Origin: Closterium sp. Naga37s-1
Taxonomy: Eukaryota; Streptophyta; Zygnematophyceae; Desmidiales; Closteriaceae
DNA: 64,000 nucleotides
Reading direction: 5' to 3'
Assembly (NCBI GenBank): GCA_947471745.1
Contig: CANJKZ010000826.1
Span: 1,488,001 to 1,552,000, forward strand
Shown: positions 1 through 10,797 of the stretch, in pieces
Position numbering within the stretch: the first letter of the stretch is position 1
Layout: each line of letters opens with the position of its first letter
Made by a program: the position numbers and the translations under genes
Notes under the pieces: generated by a model
Databases searched by the model: none
The model's input: the letters and a program-made list of their open reading frames with translations, nothing else
What the model was told of the DNA's origin: nothing

Positions 1-88
1 TTATGAACGTTAAATCCGCTGTGCAGAAATCCGACTGTGCACGCTCTCTTTCGTTTTAGTCACATTGAAGCCTATTGTGACTATAACA
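1..88 (+). mobile_element. End of an S-family LTR (cut by window edge)
   Basis: The sequence is nearly identical to the reverse complement of the first 90 bases of the solo LTR at 27004-27822 and ends in ACTATAACA, the expected TG...CA-type LTR terminus. Only the 3' end of the LTR is inside the window. No primer-binding site follows it, so it is a 3' LTR or a solo LTR rather than a 5' LTR. Its duplication partner lies outside the window. Confidence 0.7.
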
Positions 89-577
89 GTATTTGCACGG
101 TTCATCCATCTCGGGTTTTTTAAATCCACTCCTTTTTGAGGCCAACATCTTCCGCTTCAACACTCTGTTATTGCAAACCTTCCTGGGGTGATCCTAGGCA
201 CGATTACTTTCTGATCACAACTGTGTCGAGTTATGTTAGGAGAGATAATTTGTATGAAGCACGCTGGTTCAAAACTCGAGTAGGCTATCTCCACCACTAA
301 AAACACTATTTTCGTGTAGGATTCAAACGAAATATGTAAGAATTAGATCAGTACCATCTGTGTAACTACAAGGACCCGTTCAAAAGAACTCTGAAATATC
401 AGTGTCATAAAACTAAACATTTTTCTCATAAGGGTCAATGAAAAAACCACTCTGAAAAGAAAGGGTGCATAAGCAAGCACAGCCTTATAGTAAGTGTCAT
501 AAGGGTGAATCATCCTTGTATCCTGAGTCCTGGTTCTGACCTATTATATGTTCGTGAACTATATTTTCTTCCTACGA
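89..577. other. AT-rich stretch without recognisable features
   Basis: No coding frame of note, no repeat matching the rest of the window, and no RNA gene seen. It lies between the S-family LTR end and the CCTCT duplication of the D solo LTR, so it is the left flank into which the D element inserted. The matching right flank is 36747-37303. Confidence 0.5.
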
Positions 578-582
578 CCTCT

Positions 583-1014
583 TGTCGGGTGCAAAATATA
601 ATATGCACGTCAACCTGTCGCCTATTCATCGAGCAATGTGAAATCTGAATATTTGTTTTTCAAGGTAATTTGTGTTGTTTCGAATGCGCATTTGTGTGAT
701 ATTCATTTTGGTGTTTACGGTTTATGAATCACCTTAGCGGTTCATAAGTTATGTGTGTTTTTGTTGTGTTGCATCCATGAGTTTTCATGACTGTTCGTAT
801 GAGTTTCGTGTGTGCATGCGAAGAGTTTCGAGTTTTCCTGTATGTTCCTGAAGTTCCGAATATTCATGGTCCATTGCGTGTTGTTCATTTCTGTTTGCGT
901 GCAGTTCGTGCAAGCTTCATGAGCGTTCATGCTTGTTCATGATTGTTCATGTAGTGTCATGTTCGTTTACGTGTTCTTCATGAGTTTTCTTGTGCGTTCA
1001 TTTGAATGGCAAGT
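583..1014 (+). mobile_element. Solo LTR, family D copy 1, segment 1
   Basis: It starts TGTCGGGTGCAAAA, like the reverse complement of the end of the D copy at 48664-50657 (TGTTGAGTGCAAAA), and stays alignable with it through the stretch around the CACCTTAGCGGTTCATAAG motif. It contains a CATG array with 10-bp spacing (CATG at 918, 928, 938, 948 and 958). The LTR continues at 20246-20265 and 28354-29283 after removal of nested elements. The 5-bp duplication CCTCT is at 578-582 and, past the later insertion of A-d, at 36742-36746. No internal D region is present, so this is a solo LTR left by LTR-LTR recombination. Confidence 0.75.
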
Positions 1015-1049
1015 CCTACCAGTCCTACTAGGAACATACGATTTTCGAA

Positions 1050-2483
1050 ATGACAATGCTCCGTGCCTTACGACCGCCATGGATCTTACCATCTTCGAGC
1101 CGCGCAATGTCCCTCGTAGAGTGTTCTGATTTAACTTCTTTTTATACCATTAGGTTCGTCCGTAACTTAGCAATCGGGAGACCTGTCATTTATGCTGACA
1201 TTGGCTCGCCATGTTACAAGGCAACCTTTCATGGAGTTCATCAGGCATTCCTGAGACCGCCAAAGTTCGATCTACTATCTATGGTTTCGAAGGCATACAA
1301 CAACATCTCTACAATCATGATTATTTCAAGCTATGATTCCGAGGCTTCCACCTCGGTTTTACACCACCAACTTCAGGAACAACTGGTTCCAGCGGGGTAC
1401 ACATTACTGCTTAACCGGGACGAGCCCAGCTTATTGGCAGATCACATCTTCACAAACAGCTTTGACGCCCTGCAAAACTCTCGTCTCCCATACTCTCATC
1501 ATCGCACGATGGCTCCTCCGAAGGGTCTCCGCTCCAAGGTTGTCATTGACCCTCCTGCTGCTCCCGGCGATCCTCTTGCTGATGTCGCTGAAAAGCTTGC
1601 CAAGGAGTTAGCATCGGGCGAAGAAAGTGTTGACAATGACAATGTGACCCAGCCGATCTCAACTATCAACACGTCTACAGGCGGATCTAGGTTGACATCG
1701 GCAAAACGTGCGACGATGCAGACACATGGTGCGGTTGAAGAGGTTCTGCTTGATGAAGAGTCTGATAATGAGATGGAGGTGGACCTCGACAAGGAAGCAG
1801 CAATGCATTTCATGATAACTGTCATTTTGCTACTTCCCTTTGTGCTCGCTCAGGAGGTAGTTTGTGTCATACACACTGTTAAGATGCTGATGAAACGTGG
1901 ATGGAATACAGAGTTTTCCGCTAATGTCTTTATCAACGACGAAGTTCCAGGAGCTGCAAGCGGTGTATATTGCAAAACTCCGCTATTGCCATCTGCAGCT
2001 CTCCTTTCTCCTGGAGCGTGATGCGGAAATCTGCAGATCAAAGGAGATGGTTATCAGAGGCTGAATGGCAAGCTGGTGAAGCTGCACTAGCAACACACTG
2101 ACAACGATTCTTTTGTCTGCAAGAAATCGCTTAACCCGACGGCATTGGAGGTCAACTTCCGTGGAGTTTCGGCGACGGTGGAAATCGACATGCTTACTGA
2201 CCGCTTGTCGACTTGCAAGCTGCAGAAGAGTCAGCGCCCGGTGTTTCTTCGCTGCTCCTCCTTCCACCGTGTTCTCCACCCAGTGACCGGAGCCGATACT
2301 GATGTTGTCAAAGGACTTGTTTACCCGCACCTTGGCGATAACGGTCGCTGGATCCACGCGGTGCTCAACCCGGCTGACCGCTCGAAGAAGCTGCTGATCC
2401 ACTATCCTTCATTATCTTGCACACTCTGCGGGGGCCTACATTATGATAAGTATCATAATGTGTTCACGGGGAAGCCTTAGAAT
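1050..2483 (+). pseudogene. Probable LINE ORF1, degenerate
   Basis: Two overlapping open stretches, one ending at 2021 and one from 2145 to 2480, can be joined through frame changes and two in-frame stops (about 2063 and 2090). The joined reading has an acidic, Ser-rich middle and ends with a metal-ligand-like cluster HYPSLSCTLCGGLHYDKYH (C-x2-C-x3-H-x4-H), placed like the zinc knuckle at the end of plant L1 ORF1 proteins. I do not recognise the N-terminal half. Position supports ORF1: it starts just after the left target-site duplication of the LINE and precedes ORF2. Alternatives are a captured host gene fragment or an unrelated broken gene. Confidence 0.4.
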
Positions 2484-2599
2484 AATGTAGGGAAGTGGAA
2501 TATGACGCTGGGGAAATCTCATAGGCTCAACGGTAACAGTGATGCAGTCTCACCTTTTTCCAGTAGTCGTGTTATTTCTATCTTGCTTCTTACTGACGA

Positions 2600-2940
2600 T
2601 CTGGGGGCAGCAACCCTGCCCTCCAGCCGCCCCGTCACAGCCCTGCCCTGCAACCGCCCAGTCGCGGCCCTGCCCTGCTGCCGCCCCGTCGTGGCCCTGC
2701 TCTACCGCTGCCTCGTAGCGGCCCTGCCCAGCTGCCGCCCTGTACCAACCCTGCCCTACCCGCTAGTCACGGCCCTGCCCTGCACCCGCCCCTGGTAAGC
2801 GCCCGCCCAGCCAAGCGTGCCGCTGCGCCTGGCGCGCTGCACCACCTAGCCGAGCCACACCACCCTACCAACCTGCGCCGCCATGCCGAGCCGCGCCGCC
2901 CTGCCGTGCCGCGCCACCCTGCCCTGCTGCTACTGCCGCC
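2600..2940 (+). repeat. GC-rich leader of A-a
   Basis: C-rich imperfect tandem units of the CCCTGCC...CGCCC type on the plus strand. The same kind of leader lies between primer-binding site and gag start in every family A copy (9950-10797, 20450-21242, 29465-30462, 50960-51921). Long open frames on both strands here are composition artefacts. Confidence 0.7.
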
Positions 2941-5900
2941 ATGGCTAGTCCTACCGTGCTTACCTTCAATGCTGAGGGCCGTGCAGTCGATTTTGAGGTT
3001 TGGGTAGATGACTTGCAGCTCTATGTTCAGTGCGACTCCAGGGAGGGAGTCTCGTTGTTCGATCACACGTCCGGCGCCTCTGTTGCACCTACTGCCGACG
3101 CTGACACTACGGTTCGCTCGCAGTGGACTACTCGTGACGCTGTTGCTCGCCTTGCTGTTCGTAGTCACCTGCCGTCTACTGAGCGAGCGCACTTTGGCCA
3201 ATACAAGACTGCTAAGTCTCTGTATGATGCTATTGTCGCACGCTACTCCTCCCCTGCCTCTGCTGCCCTTAGCCACCTCATGCTACCGTACTTGTTTCCT
3301 GACCTAGCCGCGTTTGCCACAGTCGCTGACCTCATCACTCACCTCCGCACTAGTCACACCCGCTACAGCGCTGCGTTTCCCTCCGAGTTTCGCGCCAAGA
3401 CCCCCCCCCCCATGTACATCACCCTCTTCTACCTCGTCACCCGTCTCCCTGACTCTCTCCGCTTAGTCAGGGACCACTTTCTATCCCTTTGCCCCTCTGA
3501 GCTCACCGTCGACCTCCTCGAGGAGCGCCTCCTTGCAGCTGAGACTAGCATAGTCGCTGTAGGAGCGTCTCGCGGCGACCCTCGCGCCCCTTTCTTTGAG
3601 GGGTGCTCCCCCGTCCCCCTTTTGCCCCTTGTTGCTTCTGCTGCTGCTGTCGACCTCGTTGGCACAGAGGCGGTAGGGGCTGCGTCTGCTCCTAGTGGGA
3701 GACACCGCAGCGGCAAGGGCAAGGGGGGCAAGGGTGGTGGAGGGGACGGCGGGGGCGGCGGTGGTGGCGATGGAGGAGGTGGAGGGGGTGGGAGTGGAGG
3801 TGGGGGTGGAGGCGGGAGTGGGGGCATCGGTGGCGTCGGTGGAGGTGGAGGCGGTGGCAGCAGCGGCAGTGGGGGTGGCGGAGGCGGTGGTGCTGGTCGG
3901 GGTGGAGCCGTGCAGCGTGGAGGCTTTGGAGGTGGCCAGCGCCAGCAGCAGCCGCGTTCCCGTGAGGCCCTGTCGCCCCAACAGCTTCGTGAGTGGTACG
4001 CTGGGCGTGGGAGGTCTGGGGGTGCTGGTCCCTGCGCTTACGTTCTCCGCACCGGCGAGCGCCGTGGGGAAACGTGCGGGCTGCCGCACGCTACGCAGCG
4101 CTGTTTCGGTCGCCTTACTGAAGCCTGTCGCGCACAGTTTCTTGACGCTACTGAGCTCCCTCGCTGGGCTGATCTGCTTAAGTCTGGTGTTACTATCTTT
4201 GATCTTGATTATGATGCTATCCTTGCTGCCATGTATGCTGTGACTATTAGTGCTGAGGGTGACTGTTACCTGTGTGTGCCGCCTGACCCAGGTATAGAGG
4301 CTGCTGATCTAGGTGCTAGTGAGTCTGCTGCTCCAGGTACTAGTAAGCCTGCTGCTCCAGGTGCTGGTCAAGTAGCCGCGTCTGGTCAGGTGTTTTCTGC
4401 CGCGTCCAGGTCTGGTCCGGAGTCTGCCCCCTGCTCGTGTCGTCTCCTGTCACACCAGACTCTCCTCTGGCACCACCGACTTGGTCACCCTTCCCTGCCT
4501 TGTCTTCGAGGTATGGCCTCCCGTGTCCTTGTCACTGGTCTCCCCCGGTCTCTCCCTCCCCTCCCACCGGGGCCTGCCCCTACCTGCGTTCCTTGCGTCG
4601 AGGGACGGCAGCGCGCCGCTTCTCACTCCTCCGAGTTCCCTCCGACGGAGGAATCTGTGCAGACTCTCTACATGGACGTGTGGGGCCCAGCCCGCGTCCG
4701 TGGACAGGGTCACGAGCGTTACTTTCTGCTGGTCGTTGACGACTACTCGCGTTACACCACAGTCTTCCCCTTGCGCCGCAAGGGTGAGGTCACTGAGGTG
4801 CTGATCAACTGGATCCGCGCTGCCCGTCGTCGGCTCAGCGAGAGTTTCGGCTCGGACCTTCCTGTTCTGCGTCTGCAGTCTAACAGAGGCGGAGAGTTTT
4901 CCTCCGACCTTCTGCAGGCCTTTTGTCGTGCGGAGGGCATCCGCCAGACGTTCACGCTTCCAGCCTCCCCACAGCAAAATGGGATTGCTGAGCGCCGCAT
5001 TAGCATGGTCATGGACGTCGCTCGTACATCCATGATCCATGCGGCTGCTCCCCAATTTCTGTGGCCGTTCGCGGTTCAGTTCGCTGTGCATCAGCTCAAC
5101 CTCCAGCCCCATGTCTCCATGCCGGAGACCACACCTGCTCTGCGGTGGACGGGGAAGGTTGGCGATGCGTCTATGTTCCGTGTCTGGGGATCTCGAGCTT
5201 TTATCCGCGATTCTTCCGCGGACAATCTGTCCTCCCGTGGTGTTCCCTGCGACTTGCTTGGCTTCCCCCTTGACGTGCCTGGCTGGCAGTTTTACCACCG
5301 CACCTCGCGCCGTGTTCTGTCTTCTGAGGACGTCATGTTTGACGAGTCGGTTCCCTTTTACCGTCTCTTCCCCTACTGCACTGCTCCCCTCCCCCCCCCG
5401 CCGCTCTTCCTAGCACCAAGTCCTCCTCCGGTAGACCCCCTCCCCCCTCAGGGTCCTGCCCCCTCAGGTGTGTCTCTGGTAGACCCTGTCGAGCCTGTCG
5501 AGGTAGCTGTCGACTCTGGTACTGCTAGGGATGCTGAGCCTGCTGGTGCGGGGCCTGGGGGTGCTGAGCCTGCGGGTGCGGGGCCTGGGGGTGCTGAGCC
5601 TGCGGGTACGGGACCTGGGGGTGCTGAGGCTGACCGTGCGGAGCCTGGGGGTGCTGAGCCTAGGGTTTCTGAGTCTGAGGGTGCGGAGCCTGGGGGTGCA
5701 GAGCCTGAGAGTGTGGGGCCTGAGCGTGCTGAGCCTGGAGGTACTTTGTCCTCTGGAGGTCCTACGGGTGTCTTGTCCCACTGCAGCTGCGCGAGTGGTT
5801 TGCTCGGCGCTAGAGCCGTGCTGCTGGAGCTAGAGGTCCTGCTGCTGCTAGAGCTGCTGGAGGTACAGGAGCCGCTGGTCTCGGAGGTGCTCGTACTGGA

Positions 5901-6138
5901 GGTACTGGAGCTGCTGGGGCTGGTGGTGCTAGAAGAGTTGGAGCTGGAGGCGCTGGAGCTGTTCCTGCTTGTGGTGCTACTGGTGCTAGAGCTAGTGGTG
6001 CTGCAGGAGTTGGAGCTGGGGGTGCTGGAGCCGTCTCTACTGGTTCTGGTGGTGCTGCACGGCCGCGGCCGTACTTCGTTCCACTCATTCAGCAGGTTCT
6101 TGGTCTCCCGCCTTCTACTGGTCCTACTCCTCCCTTAG
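2941..6138 (+). pseudogene. A-a Gag-integrase frame (protease deleted)
   Basis: Starts at ATG in a CCGCCATGG context. Residues about 1-240 are the copia-type Gag domain. A Gly/Ser tract follows (about 260-320), then the C/H-rich knuckle region (LREWYAGR...PCAYVLR...CGLPHATQRCF). The whole aspartic protease is missing: the text jumps from PDPGIEAAD to the pre-integrase motif WHHRLGH. Integrase has the first Asp (MDVWGP) and the Glu (NGIAERR), but the second Asp is Asn (QSNRGGEF instead of HSDRGGEF). From about nucleotide 5770 the frame slips and the remainder to 6138 is an off-frame reading of the Gly/Ala linker. It cannot encode an active polyprotein. Confidence 0.85.
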
Positions 6139-8102
6139 AGTGTCCACCGCCTGTCCAGTCACAGTCCCAGTTACTGTCGGCCTCCCCACTGCCTGGTCCT
6201 TCTCCTTACACTGGACCGACCGGAGGTCTAGCTGAGCGTCGTGAGCCTGCGTCTCGCCTGAGTCGCCTGTTCGCGCTACTCGCACTAATCGTCGTGTTCC
6301 GCGTCCGCATCCTCCTCCTGTCCCGGGCACGCACCAGATGGCACTTCGTCCTTCTGCTGTTCCACTTCGTGTCCCTCTGCCGTCTCCTCCTGCGTCCTCC
6401 CTTGCTGACAGTCCGGACCCCGAGTCTGACTCACTTCGTGCTGCCAGCCCTACCATCACGCGTCTGCTAGCTACTGTTGTCACTGACCCTTCCTTTGAGT
6501 CCACTGCTGCGTCTGCCTTAGTTGCTGAGCTTGTCGACTTTGCTGCTCGCTATCGTCTAGACTACGATGCTAGTCATGTTGCTGAGTCTGACTCTGTCTG
6601 TCCTCCGTCCGTCGCGGGTGAGTGTGCTCTTGGCACGGACGTCCTTGAGGAAAGGTAGGAGGACTTTGAGTGCTTTGCAGCTGCTGTACCTCATCTCGTG
6701 TCCATGCTGATTGCACCTGAGGGAGACCAGGATGCACCAAACATCCTGAACCCCCGCTGTTACGCAGAGGCAACAGAGGGTCCCTACTCCTCTCAGTGCC
6801 AGTCGGCCATGGACGCAGAGATGGCATCCTGGAAATCCACAGGCACTTATGTCGACGCAGTTCCCCCTCCTGGGGCGAACATTGTCAATGGCATGTGGAT
6901 TTTCAGGGTGAAGCGGCCGCCAGGTTCTCCGCCTGTCTTCAAGGCGCGTTACGTTGCACGAGGCTTCAGTCAGCGACAGGGAGTTGACTTCTTCCAGACC
7001 TTCTCCCCGACCTCGATGATGACCACTCTTCGGGTTCTGCTATATGTCGCCGCTCAGCGTGATTACGAGCTTCACTCTCTTGACTTCAGCACTGCTTTCC
7101 TACAGGCAGCCTACACGAGGAGATCTGGCTGCGCCGCCCACCTGGCTTCACTGGGTCGTTTTCTCCTGGTACCCAATGGAGCCTCTGGCGGCCAGTCTTT
7201 GGTCTCCGCCAGGTGCCTCGCGAGTGGCACGACACAATAAGGACGACCCTTGCGGCTCTTGGCTTTGCTTCCTCTACTACTGACCCGTCGCTGTTTCTAC
7301 ACACCGACACTTCGCTGCCGCCGTTCTACATCCTCGTGTACGTCGACGACTTGGTTTTTGCCACTGTTGACACTGAGGCACTGACTCTAGTGAAGTTGGA
7401 GCTGTAGAAGAGACACACGTGCACTGACCTGGGTGAGCTGCGCAGCTATCTTGGCTTGCAGATCACCCGGGACAAAGCACGCCGCACCATTACCTTGACT
7501 CAGTCACACATGGTTCAGCAGGTCCTTCAGCGCTTCGACTTCTAGTACTCCTCGCCACAGTCCACTCCTCCGCCTACTGGTCACTGGCTCTCAGCTCTGC
7601 CTTCGGATGAGTCCGTAGAGCCGAGTGGCCCGTATCCAGAGCTTGTGGGCTGCCTCATGTACCTGATGACCTGCACTCGACCTGACCTTGCTTACCCTCT
7701 TAGCATCCTGGCATGCTACGTTGCGCCCGGGAGACACCGACCAGAGCACTGGAAGGCCGCTAAGAGGGTGATGCGCTACTTGTGTAGTACGTCGGGCATG
7801 GGGCTCATGCTTGGAGGACGGGGTCCAGTTGTCCTCACTGGTCATGCAGACGTTTCTTGGGTTGACGACTTGGCTACGCAGCGGTCGTCACAGGGTTACA
7901 CCTTCAGCCTTGGTTCCGGCTCTATTTCGTGGCGGTCTACCCGCTCGTCTTCTGTTCTCAGCTCCAACTGTGAGGCTGAGATCTACGCAGGGGCCATGGC
8001 TGCACAGGAGTTATGCTGGCTCACCTACCTGCTGACCGACCTGGGAGAGGCGCCTCGTTCTCCTCCAGTTCTGTACGTCGACAACAAGGCCATGATTGCT
8101 TT
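6139..8102 (+). pseudogene. A-a reverse transcriptase and RNase H remnant
   Basis: Pieces in different frames: a Pro/Ser linker (6338-6658) ending in a TAG stop; RT N-terminal half (6698-about 7115) with SLDFSTAFLQ; a frameshift; RT palm with YVDD (7213-7407) ending in TAG; further RT with a TAG at about 7543; then the RNase H region (7645-8102) with DVSWVDD, CEAEIYAG and VDNKAM. The RNase H C-terminus is absent because LINE sequence starts at about 8103. Motifs place it firmly in the Ty1/copia pol family. Confidence 0.85.
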
Positions 8103-9096
8103 GTGGAGAGATGGGGAAACAAGGGAAACTCATCCGTTGGCTTAAGGACGCGGGAGATTTAATAGCAGTAGCAGACACCAGGATACCACCCTCACACACC
8201 TTCTGGTCATCGCCTTCACCACAGTTGCAGTAGCTCCCCGCAAGGCAAAAGCCGTCGGAGTTGCCATCCTGGAAAGAGGCAATGTTAAAGGAGTACCTTG
8301 CATGGCAGCAAGACAGGCTTCACCTTATGGCGGGGTTGGATTGGGAGCTCACATGAGAGATATCGTCGAAGCAGCTATCGGCGCTTGTCAAAGCGAGGAA
8401 GAGCCGGACCCAGATAGCAGAGGTTAAAGTGTCTGGAACGGTGGTGTTAAACTCACTGAAAGTCTTGACTGTAGCGTCGGTCTTTTTCCGTGATATCTTC
8501 GGAAGAGATAGAAGGCTGGATTTCTAGGAGTGACCACTGATGCCGGACAGAATACTGCATGAGGTGGACAAAGTCAGGCTGGACGCAGACTGAACTGGGG
8601 AGGAGGTGAAAGCAGCTTTTGCATCCCTTGCTAAGAACAAGTCGCCGGGAACGATGGCCTGCCAAAGGAGTTTTTTGAGGCCAACTGGGACCTGCTGGGT
8701 GGGAGCTTCATGCCCTTGGTTAAGGATTTTACAGCCTCGCAAAACTGCCGGGGGAGGTCAAGGAGGCGGTGACCATTCTCCTACACAAGAAAGGGGAGAA
8801 AGATCAGTTAAGCAAGTACCGCCCGATTACTCTACTGACCTTTACCTACAAAATACTGGCAAAGGTGATCGCAGACAGAATTTAGAGGGTGCTTCACCGT
8901 GTGATCTCGCCGGAGCAATGCGGCTTCATCCCAAGCAGGAGGCTCGTCTATGGTGTTGCGCTGGTAGCCGATATCATTGATGCGGCAAAGAATGGCGGGG
9001 GGGATTGGTATTTGTTACTTGTGGATTTCCATAAAGCCTTTGACTCGGTGTCGAGAGGCTTTATCTTCCATGTGCTCGACCGCATGGGCTTCCATC
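8103..9096 (+). pseudogene. LINE ORF2 part 1: endonuclease remnant and RT N-terminus
   Basis: Reading GKQGKLIRWLKDAGDLIAVADTRI matches the start of an L1 apurinic-type endonuclease. The rest of the endonuclease is largely deleted or frame-scrambled (8230-8600). RT begins near 8600 with KNKSPG, continues through TILLHKKGEKDQLSKYRPITLL (about 8770-8840), SPEQCGFIPSR (8908) and LLVDFHKAFDSVSRG (9015), and breaks at GFH where the B LTR inserts. Stops and frameshifts (for example TAG at 8884) make it a pseudogene. Confidence 0.8.
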
Positions 9097-9395
9097 TGTT
9101 ATGTGATGCTATCATTTGCATTCACGTCTGTCTGCCTCCCATCATGTTTTCGTGCGTTATATGTGTGGTGCAAGCGTGTGCAAGAATTTGTGTTTGGTGT
9201 GGTTGGATTCTCTGAGTGTATGTGAATTTCATTCTGCTTGACCAGATGTCTGAAACGACTCTTTTGCTCAAGAGCATTCTGACGAACTAAGGATCGCCTC
9301 AATCGGAGCACGAACGAGAAAGTTATGATCGTTCAAGGTTGTGGTTGTGGTGCGGCAACTATGGGAATTTTTGGAGTGACTCCATATGGGGTATA
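9097..9395 (+). repeat. B-family left LTR, 3' end missing
   Basis: Matches 17718-18026 with about 10% differences and then diverges after the shared CCATATGGGGTATAGACC motif, so the last 64 bp present in the right LTR are absent. No primer-binding site follows. Confidence 0.8.
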
Positions 9396-9635
9396 GACCA
9401 TTTGGGGTTGGGAAACTCGTCACCATCACTGTAGCTGATGCCAAGTGGTTGGGAGAAGCCAACCCAGGTTGGCAAGTGTGGCCAAGTTGGGTGAGGTAGA
9501 TTTGAGAGGTTGGGAAAAAGACAAGGGTGAAGGTTAAGTTCCAAAAAGGAGGGAATCTTGTGAGCACATGGGGTTTTCTTGGTTGGGGCTCCCTAGCGAC
9601 CTTCCCTCTCGTCCTCCTCTTCCCTCCTACCTGGT
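9396..9635. other. Unassigned spacer inside the chimera
   Basis: Purine-rich then pyrimidine-rich sequence with no match elsewhere in the window. It could be B 5' UTR or a separate insertion. No open frame of interest. Confidence 0.4.
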
Positions 9636-9893
9636 TGTCAAACTGTTATATTATTATTTAGGCTGTAGTGGGGTAGCCTATATGGGGTACAACCCAAATT
9701 AGGGTTGTTACTGTCAGATATATATGACTTAGCCTGTGTAGGCTGTAGTGGGGTAGACTCTAAGGGGTACAGGTTTCTAGGGTTTCACATTTGTACCCAA
9801 CTCTTTCCTAGTTCATTCATTCCTCGTTCTTTCACAGTTACATGTATAACTTTCTTACTCAATGCATTCATTCCTGCTCGTTAGATTCAGACA
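9636..9893 (+). repeat. A-b 5' LTR, split by a solo LTR
   Basis: TGTCAAAC at 9636 and GATTCAGACA at 9893 are the ends. Removing 9712-9841 leaves a 128-bp LTR, the size of the other family A LTRs. It is directly followed by a primer-binding site. Confidence 0.8.
9712..9836 (+). mobile_element. Solo family A LTR nested in an A LTR
   Basis: A 125-bp unit starting TGTCAGATAT and ending TTCTTTCACA, flanked by the perfect 5-bp duplication GTTAC (9707-9711 and 9837-9841). It interrupts the A-b 5' LTR, so a family A insertion into a family A LTR was later reduced to a solo LTR. Confidence 0.88.
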
Positions 9894-9908
9894 TGGTTTC
9901 GGAGCAAT
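9894..9908 (+). promoter_or_regulatory. A-b primer-binding site
   Basis: TGGTTTCGGAGC immediately after the LTR resembles the plant copia initiator-Met tRNA site TGGTATCAGAGC (10 of 12). Confidence 0.6.
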
Positions 9909-9949
9909 AGGTCTGTAGGACCGTTTTTATTTTTCGGGCCCACCATTAG

Positions 9950-10797
9950 CTAGTGACCGACTGTGGTTACCGTGCTACCCCACGCCCTGCCCTGCGCTGC
10001 GCTGTCCGCGCGCGCCCTGCCCTGCCCTGCCTTGCGTCACTCTGCCCGTGCACGCCCTGCCCCGCGTCGCGCTACCCCGCGCACAACCTGCCCTGCCCCG
10101 CGTCCGCTGCCCCGCGCACGCCCCGCGTCGCACCGCCCCGCGCACGCCACCCGCGTGCCGCCCCTTGCAGCCCTCGCGCCGCCCGTCTGCAGCCCACGCA
10201 CCGCGTGCCCCTGCAGCCCGTGCGTCGCGTGCCCCTGCAGTCCATCGCGTCGCGCGCCCCTGCTGCCCGCCGCGCTGTGCGCCCCTGCTATCCGTCGCGT
10301 CGCGCCGCCCGTGCGCCTCTGCTGCCCGTCGCGTCGCCCGTGCGGGCTGCCCCAGCCCGTCGCGTCGCCCGTCTGCCCTGCCCCTGTCCGTTGCGTCGCC
10401 CGTGCGGGCTGCCCCACCCCGCCGCGTCACCCATCCGCCCTGCGTACCCGCGCGCCGCCCCTGCCTGCCCGCGAGCTGCCCCTGCCTGCCCCGCGTCGCG
10501 CCGCCCGTCTGCAGCCCTCGCACCACTCTGCTGGCAGCGCGCTGCCCTCTGCAGCCCGCGCACCACCCTGCTGCCCGTGCTCTGCCCTGACCCTGCCTGC
10601 CGCATCCGCCCTGGCAGCCTGCGTGCCGCCCTTTGCAGCCCTCGCGCTGGCCTTGCCTGCCCGCGCGCCGCACTGCTCTGGCCGCGTGCCGCCCTTCCCT
10701 GACCATGCACCGCCCCAACCTACCCTAGTGCCTGCTCCCCGCCCTGCCTTCCCTGCGTGCAGCCTTGCTTGTCACACGCCTCCTTGCTTTGTCCGCT
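9950..10797 (+). repeat. GC-rich leader of A-b
   Basis: C/G-only low-complexity units (CCCTGCC, GCGCGCC, CCCGTCGCGTCGCC). Several 120-280 residue open frames on both strands are by-products of this composition and should not be called genes. Confidence 0.7.

Larger units (their letters stand above)
2590..8102 (+). mobile_element. Copia element A-a, both LTRs missing
   Basis: Family A body without LTRs: GC-rich leader (2600-2940), gag to integrase (2941-about 5760), IN-RT linker (to about 6500), RT and RNase H (about 6540-8102). The left edge runs into the end of the LINE ORF1 and the right edge is cut inside RNase H after NKAMIAL, where LINE ORF2 resumes. No target-site duplication can be assigned. 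The copy is inactive: protease deleted, frameshifts in the linker and RT, stop codons in RT, and an Asp-to-Asn change in integrase. Confidence 0.8.
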
